Below are positions 7,263 to 15,600 of a stretch of DNA of 64,000 nt, in pieces. How positions within the stretch are numbered: the first letter of the stretch is position 1; every line of letters begins with the position of its first letter. A model generated the notes under the pieces. It did no database searches and was not told the DNA's origin. It worked only from the letters and a program-made list of their open reading frames with translations. A program made the position numbers and the translations under genes. The DNA lies in contig JAHBVJ010000026.1 of NCBI GenBank assembly GCA_019637615.1, positions 1 to 64,000 of the forward strand. Direction: 5' to 3'. Origin of the DNA: Anaerolineae bacterium. Lineage in GTDB: Bacteria > Chloroflexota > Anaerolineae > Aggregatilineales > UBA2796.

Positions 7263-7562
7263 ATGATCTTAGAAGTGGTGGTGGCAGACGTGAAAAAAGG
7301 CGAAGGGGCGGCGTATGAGGAAGCCTTCCGGCAAGCCTCATCGTTGATCGCCTCGATTCCGGGTTATCTCTCGCACGAGTTACAACGCTGTGTGGAGACG
7401 CCGGATCGGTACGTGCTGCTGGTGCGCTGGGAGACGTTGGAGGCGCATACGGTGGGCTTCCGGCAGTCAGTGCAGTATCAGGAATGGAAGCATCTGCTGC
7501 ACCACTTCTACGATCCGTTTCCGGTGGTGGAACATTATGAGGGAATCAACCTCACCCCCTGA
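7263..7562 (+). CDS. Antibiotic biosynthesis monooxygenase (ABM)-fold protein
   Basis: A 99-aa ferredoxin-like alpha/beta-barrel protein. The start MILEVVVADVKKGEG, the middle FRQASSLIASIPGYLSHEL and the strand YVLLVRWETLEAHTVGFRQS (residues about 45-64) match the ABM/YgiN family, which are cofactor-free quinol monooxygenases or heme-degrading enzymes. The exact reaction is unknown. The last codons (INLTP, stop) are supplied by the dispersed repeat that begins at about 7545, so the C-terminus appears to have been shaped by repeat insertion. Confidence 0.75.
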   Translation: MILEVVVADVKKGEGAAYEEAFRQASSLIASIPGYLSHELQRCVETPDRYVLLVRWETLEAHTVGFRQSVQYQEWKHLLHHFYDPFPVVEHYEGINLTP

Positions 7563-7593
7563 CCCCCTCTCCGCTTCGCAAAGAGGGGGAACC
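7545..7593 (+). repeat. Dispersed palindromic repeat, copy 3
   Basis: ATCAACCTCACCCCCTGACC is followed by CCCTCTCCGCTTCGCAAAGAGGGGGAACC. Copy 4 (8036-8080) is the same element in opposite orientation and also starts with AATCAACCTCACCCC when read on its own strand. The two form an inverted pair around the DUF559 gene. Confidence 0.75.
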
Positions 7594-7643
7594 GGTAGGT
7601 AACCGAGTTTTTGAGTGTTTTTGGTGGGATAGGTAGGCACGGG

Positions 7644-8027
7644 ATGGATAGCGAAGGTTGGGATAATAGGCATACGCGTCCACAACCGGCATTGTGGGAA
7701 AAGCTGAAGCCAATTGCGCGTGAAATGCGTATTAACCCAACGCCTGCCGAACTCAGGTTATGGTCGCGGTTACGAGATCGGCAATGTGCTGGACTGAGAT
7801 TTCGTCGGCAGCATGTGATAGATCGGTTCATCGTTGATTTTTATTGTGGTGAACACAATCTTGTGATCGAAGTTGACGGAGAAATCCATCAATATACAAA
7901 AGAAGAAGATGCGATTAGACAAGAGTTTTTGGGAAGTTTGAATTTGAAGGTTATTCGCTTTTCGAATGAGCAAGTGATGAAGTCCATCGATGATGTACTT
8001 CAAGTGATCAAAACCTATGTTGTGTAA
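7644..8027 (+). CDS. DUF559 endonuclease-domain protein (Vsr-like fold)
   Basis: A 127-aa DUF559 protein. Family signatures are REMRINPTPAELRLWSRLR (residues about 22-40), LRFRRQHVIDRFIVDFYC (about 48-65) and LVIEVDGEIHQ (about 71-81), the last providing Glu/Asp residues expected of the restriction-endonuclease-like fold related to Vsr. ATG 7644 is preferred over an in-frame TTG at 7611, which would begin inside repeat-adjacent sequence. Base composition is AT-richer than the flanking leu/ilv genes. The gene is bracketed by inverted copies of the palindromic repeat, suggesting a cassette inserted into the biosynthetic cluster. Confidence 0.8.
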   Translation: MDSEGWDNRHTRPQPALWEKLKPIAREMRINPTPAELRLWSRLRDRQCAGLRFRRQHVIDRFIVDFYCGEHNLVIEVDGEIHQYTKEEDAIRQEFLGSLNLKVIRFSNEQVMKSIDDVLQVIKTYVV

Positions 8028-8035
8028 CCCACCGG

Positions 8036-8080
8036 GTTCCCCTCGTTGCGAAGTGGAGAGGGGGCAGGGGTGAGGTTGAT
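8036..8080 (-). repeat. Dispersed palindromic repeat, copy 4 (inverted)
   Basis: Read on the minus strand it begins AATCAACCTCACCCCTGCCC, continues CCTCTCCACTTCGCAACGAGGGGAACC, and differs from copy 3 at only a few positions. It begins 9 bp after the DUF559 stop codon. Confidence 0.75.
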
Positions 8081-8210
8081 TAGCCTCGAAAGGGGGTGAT
8101 GTCTGGATGTCAGACGATGGTCTTGATGGTCTAGGTGACCTAGCGGCTCGACAAGCGTTTTTCTTGGTAACGATGATAAAGCAACGAAGCTCTGAAAGGA
8201 ACAATCCATC

Positions 8211-9833
8211 ATGGAATCTGATGTACAACCTGCTGTACGCTCCAACCACGTCCGCATTTTCGACACCACCCTGCGCGATGGTGAGCAATCCCCCGGCGCA
8301 TCGCTGAATAGCGCTGAAAAGTTGGAAATCGCCCGTCATCTGGCCTCGTTGGGCGTCGATATTATCGAGGCGGGTTTTCCGGCGGCATCGCCTGACGATC
8401 TGATGGCGGTACGGCGCATCGCGGAAGAAGTCGGCAAGGCAGACGGCCCGATCATTTGCGGGTTGGCGCGCTGCGTCAAGAATGACATCGATAAGTGCTG
8501 GGAAGCCGTGCAATACGCCGCTAAGCCCCGCATTCATACCTTCATCTCGACTTCCGATATTCACCTGAAATATCAATTCAACATGACCCGCGAACAGGCT
8601 TTGCAGCGTGCCCGCGACATGGTGCGTCATGCGCGGTCGCTGTGCGCGGATGTCGAGTTCAGCACGATGGACGCTGGACGCTCGGAATGGGCATACGTGG
8701 CGCAGGTGTGCGGCGTGGCGATTGAAGAAGGCGCAACCACGATCAACGTGCCGGATACCGTCGGCTACATGATGCCCGACGAATACGGACGCATGATGGC
8801 GTGGGTGATTGAAAACACGCCCGGCGGCAAAAATCCCAACGTGATCTGGTCGGTACACTGCCACAACGACTTGGGCTTGGCGACGGCGAACACGTTAGCG
8901 GGCATCAACGCGGGCGCGCGGCAAGCCGAAGTGACGATCAACGGCATCGGTGAACGTGCTGGCAACACCGCGCTGGAAGAAGTCGTGATGGCGATCAACA
9001 CGCGGCGCGATTTCCACAAACTGGAAACGGGCATCGATACCAAGCAGATCAGCCGGATCAGCCGTCTGGTGGCGAATTATACGGGCATCAGCATCCAGCC
9101 GAACAAGGCCATCGTCGGGGCGAATGCCTTCGCGCATGAAGCGGGCATCCATCAGGACGGGCAACTGAAAAACCGCGAAACGTATGAAATCATGACGCCG
9201 GAGTCGGTCGGCTTGAGCGATAGCAAGCTGGTACTGGGCAAGCACAGCGGACGTCACGCCGTCAAGGCACGGCTGCGCGATCTGGGCTATCCGCTGGCGG
9301 ATGCCGAACTGGACGAAGTGTTCAAGCGCTTCAAGGAAGTGGCGGACAAGAAGAAGCACATCACCGACGCCGACTTGCAGGCCATCGTCAGCGACCAAAT
9401 GCAAGGCCCCGCCGAATTCTACAAGCTGCGCGGGATTCAGGTGACGTGCGGACAGTTGGATATGCCGACGGCGACGTTGAAGATGGAAGGCCCCGATGGC
9501 AAACTGTACATTGAAGCGGCGGTTGGCGTCGGCCCTGTAGATGCCGTGTACACGGCGATTGACCGCATCGTCAAGGTTCCCAACAAGCTTCTTGAATTCG
9601 CGGTACATGCCATCACCGAGGGCGTAGACGCGCAGGGCGAAGTGACCGTACGCATCTGCACGCAGGACGGCGAATATCAGACGTTCGGCGGGCATGGTTC
9701 TGATCCTGACATCATCGTGGCATCGGGCAAGGCGTACCTCGCCGCGTTGAACCGGATGCTGGCGGCGGTAGGTACGGCGGATATTTCGCCGGAAGGTGAA
9801 CGCGCTGCTGTACATCTGCCCGGTGCAGATTAG
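8211..9833 (+). CDS. leuA: 2-isopropylmalate synthase
   Basis: A 540-aa enzyme that condenses acetyl-CoA with 2-oxoisovalerate, the first committed step of leucine synthesis. The TIM-barrel HMGL-like domain starts at VRIFDTTLRDGEQSPGASLN (split; residues about 12-31). Metal ligands sit in HCHNDLGLATANTLAGINAG (about 218-237) and the NGIGERAGN loop (about 244-252). The C-terminal LeuA dimer/allosteric domain (about 395-530) indicates leucine feedback control. GAAAGGAAC precedes ATG 8211. The gene lies downstream of ilvC in the same direction and ends in a strong hairpin at 9849-9878. Confidence 0.95.
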   Translation: MESDVQPAVRSNHVRIFDTTLRDGEQSPGASLNSAEKLEIARHLASLGVDIIEAGFPAASPDDLMAVRRIAEEVGKADGPIICGLARCVKNDIDKCWEAVQYAAKPRIHTFISTSDIHLKYQFNMTREQALQRARDMVRHARSLCADVEFSTMDAGRSEWAYVAQVCGVAIEEGATTINVPDTVGYMMPDEYGRMMAWVIENTPGGKNPNVIWSVHCHNDLGLATANTLAGINAGARQAEVTINGIGERAGNTALEEVVMAINTRRDFHKLETGIDTKQISRISRLVANYTGISIQPNKAIVGANAFAHEAGIHQDGQLKNRETYEIMTPESVGLSDSKLVLGKHSGRHAVKARLRDLGYPLADAELDEVFKRFKEVADKKKHITDADLQAIVSDQMQGPAEFYKLRGIQVTCGQLDMPTATLKMEGPDGKLYIEAAVGVGPVDAVYTAIDRIVKVPNKLLEFAVHAITEGVDAQGEVTVRICTQDGEYQTFGGHGSDPDIIVASGKAYLAALNRMLAAVGTADISPEGERAAVHLPGAD

Positions 9834-9848
9834 GGTTCTGCAGTAATC

Positions 9849-9878
9849 GGCATCCTCGTCTCGCGAGATGAGGATGCC
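9849..9878 (+). terminator. Hairpin terminator after leuA (no U-tract)
   Basis: GGCATCCTCGTCT (9849-9861) pairs with AGATGAGGATGCC (9866-9878), a 13-bp stem with one G-U pair and a CGCG loop. No T-run follows. An alternative ATG of the next gene lies inside this stem, which argues for the later start at 9898. Confidence 0.55.
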
Positions 9879-9897
9879 TCAATCGAGTAGAGGGCAC

Positions 9898-10296
9898 ATG
9901 CCTGAATGCGACGCAGGTTGGCTAAATTGCTTCATTTATCAGTGGGGCTTCGTATTTCTACCGATCCTGATCTGCATCGCATTGTTCGGTAGTGGAGCGG
10001 CGCTACTGACAATTATCGAGAATGTGCGGTTTAACCATACCTTGCGTCAGTTGGATAAAGATGGTGTGGAAACAGACGGGCAGATTATCGGTCAAAAAAC
10101 GGCATATGTGGCGTTCCGAAGAGATATCCATCTCGTTACGTATGTCTACAGAACCGCCGATTATCGCTTTGAAGCAGACGCCCACGTATCGAGGCGGGAC
10201 TGGGAAAAGTTAGGATCGGGAACGAGAGTTGCCGTAAAGTACTTGCCCAATAAGCCGGACGTGTCACGGCTGAAAGATTATGCAATGTATGTTTAG
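9898..10296 (+). CDS. DUF3592-like membrane protein
   Basis: A 132-aa protein with one N-terminal hydrophobic helix (residues about 10-34), then a beta-rich domain (TDGQIIGQKTAYVAFRRDIH, then VKYLPNKPDVSRL near the end). This resembles DUF3592 proteins, whose hallmark is a short strand-rich domain ending in V-x-Y-x-P-x-N/D-P. Function unknown. Start 9898 is chosen because the upstream ATG 9868 lies in the leuA terminator hairpin. It lies between leuA and a receiver-domain gene, same strand. Confidence 0.6.
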   Translation: MPECDAGWLNCFIYQWGFVFLPILICIALFGSGAALLTIIENVRFNHTLRQLDKDGVETDGQIIGQKTAYVAFRRDIHLVTYVYRTADYRFEADAHVSRRDWEKLGSGTRVAVKYLPNKPDVSRLKDYAMYV

Positions 10297-10333
10297 GCAG
10301 GACTGCGTGTGAGCAGGTGGAAGGCGCAAACTG

Positions 10334-10771
10334 ATGGACGAAAAGCTGCTTATTCTACATATCGATGATGAGATCGGCACGTTGAAACTGTGGGATATGA
10401 TGCTGCAACGCTACGGCTACGGTGGCACACTGCATACCAATTCAGCGCGCGACGGTCTGGCAATCGCTTTTGAGCAGCGTCCGCATCTGATTTTGTTGGA
10501 TACCATGATCCCCGATCTGGATGGATTCGAGATTTGTAAGCGACTGCGGGCAGATGAACGCACACGCAGCGCCGTGATTCTATTCGTATCGATCTACATG
10601 TTTGGTGAGCGCGTCCAACGGGCGGCTGAGTGTGGCGCGGATGCTTCATATTCGATGCCGCTGCTCCCCGCCGATGTACGTGCGTTGATGGCGACTTGGG
10701 CACCCATCGCCTTGGAGCGCCGCCACGCGGAGTCCCCGATTATTGGGGGCAACCCCACCAATACTCAATAA
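10334..10771 (+). CDS. Single-domain response regulator, degenerate receiver
   Basis: A 145-aa stand-alone CheY-like receiver. The acidic pair D11-D12 follows LLILHI, and the phosphoacceptor is D56 in LILLDTMIPDLDGFEICKRL. The Thr/Ser switch is in VILFVSIY. The invariant Lys before the cis-Pro is missing: the segment ADASYSMPLLP has Met where KP is expected. It may therefore be phosphorylated poorly or signal without normal activation. No output domain and no adjacent kinase are present. It lies between leuA and cimA on the same strand. Confidence 0.8.
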   Translation: MDEKLLILHIDDEIGTLKLWDMMLQRYGYGGTLHTNSARDGLAIAFEQRPHLILLDTMIPDLDGFEICKRLRADERTRSAVILFVSIYMFGERVQRAAECGADASYSMPLLPADVRALMATWAPIALERRHAESPIIGGNPTNTQ

Positions 10772-10862
10772 TCACCCCCTACGACAATTCAATACCCATA
10801 TTGTGTCACGCGATACCTAGAGATTGAACATAGCGCCATGACCTATGACAGGAGATAAGACT

Positions 10863-12425
10863 GTGCCTTCCGTACTCATTTATGACACTACGCTGCGGGA
10901 TGGAACCCAGCGTGAGGGAATATCGTTGAGCCTTGAAGACAAACTTAAGGTAACCAAGCTACTGGATGACTTCGGCGTGGCGTACATCGAAGGGGGGTGG
11001 CCCGGTTCCAACCCCAAAGATGCCCACTACTTCGAGGCGGTGCGTAAGCTCGACTTGAAGTGTGCCAAAGTCGCCGCTTTCGGCGCGACCACACGCGTCG
11101 GCGTCAAGCCAGCGGATGACGAAAACATCCAGATGCTGGTCGATTCGCAAGCGCCCGTGGTGACGGTGGTCGGCAAGACATGGGCGTTACACGTCCACGA
11201 GGTCTTACGCACCGACAAAGAGGACAACTGTAACCTGATCCACGACTCGCTGGCTTACTTGAAAGGCTTGGGGCGAGAAGTCGTCTACGACGCCGAGCAT
11301 TTCTTCGACGGCTATAAAGATGATGCCGAGTACGCGATCCTGACGCTCAAGGCGGCGTTGCAAGGCGGCGCGGACTGGCTGACGCTGTGCGACACTAACG
11401 GCGGCACGATGTACTGGGAAGTCGAGCGCATCGTCGGTGAGGTGATCGCCGCGCTGCCAGCGGGGACGAAGATCGGCATCCACACGCATAACGACGGCGA
11501 ACAGGGCGTCGCCAATTCGCTGGCGGCGATCCGCGTCGGCGCGGGCATGGTGCAAGGCACGATCAATGGCTACGGCGAACGCTGCGGCAACGCCAACCTG
11601 TGCAGCATCATCCCTGACCTCGAACTGAAGATGGGCTACACCTGCTTGCCGGAAGGCAAGCTCAAGCAGATCACCAACATCGCCCGCACGGTCGCGGAGA
11701 TCGCCAACCTGCCGCCGGATCACCATCTGGCTTATGTGGGACGCAGCGCGTTCGCGCACAAGGGCGGGATTCACGTGGCGGCGATGCGGCGCACGGCGAA
11801 GTCTTACCAGCATATCGAGCCGGAATTGGTCGGCAACGAGATGCGCGTATTGATCTCTGACCTGAGCGGACGCGGCAACATCTTGAGCAAGGCCGAGCAG
11901 TTCGGTATGGATGTCTCAAACGACGCGGCGCGGCAAGTATTGGAACAGATCAAGCATCTGGAGAACCTCGGCTATGCGTTTGAAGGCGCGGAGGCGTCCG
12001 TCGCGATCATGCTCAAGCGCGCACAGCCGGATTATCAGGCACCATTCGAGCTGATCGACTTCATGACCGTGGTTGAGAGCCGTCAGGGGCGCGGCTTGCT
12101 GGCGGAGGCCACCGTCAAGCTCTCGATCGGCGGCGAGGTGATGCACACGGCGGCGGAAGGGAACGGCCCCGTGAACGCACTCGACCTTGCCCTGCGGAAG
12201 GCGATTGCGCCAGCCTTCCCGCGCATCAACGAGTTCCATCTGGCGGACTACAAGGTGCGTATCCTCGACAGTTACAACGGCTCGTCCGCGATCACGCGCG
12301 TGCTGGTGGATACCCAGAACGGCACGCATCGGTGGAGCACCGTCGGCGCGGCAGGCAACATCATCGAGGCGTCGTGGCGCGCGCTGATCGACAGCATTGA
12401 GTATGGCTTGCTGCTGGCGCACTGA
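10863..12425 (+). CDS. cimA: (R)-citramalate synthase
   Basis: A 520-aa enzyme making citramalate from pyruvate and acetyl-CoA, the entry to threonine-independent isoleucine synthesis. The HMGL-like barrel begins VLIYDTTLRDGTQREGISLS, and the CimA-type segment AYIEGGWPGSNPKDAHYF (about residues 40-57) distinguishes it from LeuA. Metal ligands lie in GIHTHNDGEQGVANSLAAIR. A LeuA-type allosteric domain occupies about 390-515. GTG 10863 is chosen because AGGAGA (10850-10855) lies 7-8 nt before it; ATG 10845 would add six residues but lacks a ribosome site. With leuA and ilvBNC it gives a nearly complete branched-chain pathway set. Confidence 0.93.
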   Translation: MPSVLIYDTTLRDGTQREGISLSLEDKLKVTKLLDDFGVAYIEGGWPGSNPKDAHYFEAVRKLDLKCAKVAAFGATTRVGVKPADDENIQMLVDSQAPVVTVVGKTWALHVHEVLRTDKEDNCNLIHDSLAYLKGLGREVVYDAEHFFDGYKDDAEYAILTLKAALQGGADWLTLCDTNGGTMYWEVERIVGEVIAALPAGTKIGIHTHNDGEQGVANSLAAIRVGAGMVQGTINGYGERCGNANLCSIIPDLELKMGYTCLPEGKLKQITNIARTVAEIANLPPDHHLAYVGRSAFAHKGGIHVAAMRRTAKSYQHIEPELVGNEMRVLISDLSGRGNILSKAEQFGMDVSNDAARQVLEQIKHLENLGYAFEGAEASVAIMLKRAQPDYQAPFELIDFMTVVESRQGRGLLAEATVKLSIGGEVMHTAAEGNGPVNALDLALRKAIAPAFPRINEFHLADYKVRILDSYNGSSAITRVLVDTQNGTHRWSTVGAAGNIIEASWRALIDSIEYGLLLAH

Positions 12426-12493
12426 GAAGAAAGTGCTGAGTGCTTAGTCCTGAGTGCTAAGTAGAAGACACCTGTGTAACCATTCGTAAATCG

Positions 12494-12530
12494 ATGCTCC
12501 TATTCCTAAGCGCGGAATAGGAGCATTTTA
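12494..12530 (+). terminator. Intrinsic terminator after cimA
   Basis: A perfect 13-bp stem, ATGCTCCTATTCC (12494-12506) with GGAATAGGAGCAT (12514-12526), has a 7-nt loop and is followed by a short T-run. It closes the branched-chain cluster. Confidence 0.8.
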
Positions 12531-12643
12531 ATATGGAATATCAAGTTGATCACTTATAGTGCAAAAATTCACATATTAGCGTAGACTATATTTGCTTATT
12601 TCTGCGTTATTTTTGTATCAATGCTTCAAGGACTCCCCCTGCC

Positions 12644-15600
12644 ATGCCTTCCGTCTTCATTTCGTATGCCCATGCAGATCATGGAACTGTCAGCAATATC
12701 ATCAATGCCTTACAAAACGCGAATATTCCAGTTTGGATTGATCATCAAAAGTTAAGACCGGGAACCAGTAATTGGGAACATGCGATTCGTACCGCGATTG
12801 CCGACGCGCCCGCATTCATTCTGGTGGCCTCGCCCAACACGGTACGGTCACAGTACGTGCCCGACGAGATTTCGATTGCCCAGTTGCGGACGCCGCCGAT
12901 CCCGATCATCCCCGTGTGGATAGACGGGAAAAACTACATCGAAGCCGTGCCGATGGGTATGGGGCGCGTGCAAGGCTTGGATTTACGGGACGGCGAATTC
13001 GAGGCCAATATCCAAGCATTGATGGGCACACTCCGCGAGATTATGAATGCCGAGGAGCAGAGCAGCAATCAATATGTGCTGACGACGCCAGCGGCGGACG
13101 CCGTGCCTGCCGATTTTACGCCCCACAATCCGTATCAGGGGTTGGAGGCGTTCACGGAAAAGACCAGCCGTTATTACTTCGGACGCACGGCATTGGTCAA
13201 CAAGCTGGCGAACCGACTACATGAGGATCGCTTTCTGGCAGTCGTCGGCGCATCAGGATCGGGCAAGTCAAGCGTGGTGATGGCGGGACTGCTGCCCAAA
13301 CTGCGCTATGAACATCCTGATTGGGTGATCTTGCCGCCGATGAAACCCGGAGCGCAGCCCGTAGAAGAACTCAGTATCGTGCTGGCCTCGCAGCGCCAAG
13401 CCGCGATTACCAACGTGAGACCGGATTTGGAGAGCGCCGATACACGCGGGCTGCTGCTACAGGCCAAGCTGATCGGGCGTGAGTGCCGTGTCGTGCTCAT
13501 CGTGGATCAATTCGAGGAGTTGTTCACGCTGACAACAGATGCCGCTGTGCGTGAACGCTTCATTAACCTGCTGACCGCTGCTGCCACCGCACCAGATAGT
13601 AATCTGACGGTGATCTTGACGCTGAGAGCCGATTTTTCGGATCGTCCGCTGGCGTACCCCGAACTGGGACACTTGATCAACGAACACAGCGAAGCCGTGC
13701 TGCCGCTGTCGTTGGTAGAACTGACCGAGGTGGTGCTTGGACCAGCCGCGTTGGATGACGTGCGGATGAGTTTCGAGGGCGATCTGGCGGCGCGGTTGGT
13801 GTACACGGTGAGGGAGCAGCCGGGTGGACTGCCGCTGCTGCAATTCGCGCTCGATCAGTTATTCCAGCGGCGCGAAGGACAACGGCTTACCCTGAAGGCG
13901 TATGAGCAGATCGGGGAATTGAAAGGCGCACTGGCGAAACATGCCGAGGCGACTTACGCCGCGCTACCGACCGAGTCACATCGACAACTAGCGCGTGGCT
14001 TGTTCTTGCGGTTGATTTCTCCGGGCGCGACGGAACAGGAAAGCACACGGCGTCGCGTGATGCAGCGCGAATTGACGCCCGCCGATCCGACGCGGCAATG
14101 GGTGATGGAAACGGTGATCCGACAGTTCATCAAGGCACGGCTGCTGACGACGGGCGAGATCGCGGGCGAACCGACGCTGGAAGTGAGCCACGAGGCGTTG
14201 ATCCGCGAGTGGGATGTGCTCAGGACGTGGCTGGATCAGTTCCGCAGTGAAGTGCGCTTGCAGCAGAGCATCAGTCAGGACGCGGCGGATTGGCTGCGCA
14301 ATGGTAAACGGCCTGATGATCTGTATCTGGGCGAGAAACTGCGCGAGGCCGAAGCATGGGCGCGTGGCGGGGCGTATGCGGTGAGTGCTGAGGAAGCCGC
14401 ATTTATCGAGGCGGGCGGATATCGACAGCGGGAACTGCGGGAAGACGATGAGCGAAGAATAAAAGCGCTAGAGCAAGCCGAGACGAGGGCAAAACGCACA
14501 CGGGAGCGGTTGTTGATCACGACGGCATTCGCGGCGGTGATGATTACGATAGCGATTGTCGCGGCGTATATCGGGTTACAGGGACAACAGACAGCGGCGG
14601 CGCGAGAGGATCAGGCGAATACTCAGGTCGCGATTGCGCTGGAGACGTTGACGCCGATTCCAGCTACATTAACCCAAGTCGCTGAACAGGCAAATGCACA
14701 AGTAGCAAATGCACAATCAACCGTAGTGCAGGTTGGAACTTCGGTTTCCAATACATTGACCCCAATTCCTGCGACATTGGCAAAAGTGGCAGATGATATA
14801 CGTAACGCAGAAGCGGAGATTGAATCATTACGATTGGCAGTGTTAGCAAAAGATATCTTGAATAATCCGTTTGGCGATATCGAGACACCTATACTATTAG
14901 GGATTCGAGCACTAAAAACGGCTTATAGCGTACCGGCTGATGCAGCACTTGTAGTGGCAATCGGTCGATTGGACGTAAGGACCCTTATTGGACATAAGGG
15001 TGGTATTACGAGTGTAGCATTCAGCCCCAATGGACGTTTTATCGCAACAGGGTCAGTAGATAATACAGCTAAATTATGGGATGCTGCAACCGGGAAAGAA
15101 CTACACACCTTTAGCGGACACACCTCAACTCTCATAAGTTTAGCATTTAGCCCTGATGGACATTATCTCGTGACTGCATCAAATGATGAAACAGTTAGAT
15201 TATGGGATATAGATACGGGAATTGAAATTCGCATTTTTTATCACTCTATTAATGGAATTAGACCTAGTACAGTAGCATTTTCGCCAGATGGGCACAGTAT
15301 ATTAGCAATTGGTGACTATAGGATGCATCAGTGGAATATTGCTACGGGTAAGGAATCAATCTTTTTTGACAATCTTTCAGACGTTTTGGCATTCACACCT
15401 GATGGTCATTACATACTGACCAGCTCATGGGATAATACGGCAACACTATGGGACGCTATTAACGGAAAGGAAGTATATACTTTCGTCGGACATACACAGA
15501 GCATCACGTGTGCAAAATTTAGTCCAGATGGTCGTTATGCTTTAACGGGAGCATATGATGGGACCGCGAAGTTATGGGATACTGCTACTGGAAAGGAAAT

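Noticed and set aside
11..8080. Palindromic repeats considered as a CRISPR array
   Set aside because: Copies are kilobases apart, occur in both orientations and have no regular spacers or cas genes.
8100..8210. Possible second attenuator peptide before leuA (a short ORF with Val, Leu and a CTAGGT-N-ACCTAG palindrome)
   Set aside because: The peptide is only 11 codons with three branched-chain codons and there is no clear alternative hairpin or U-tract terminator.
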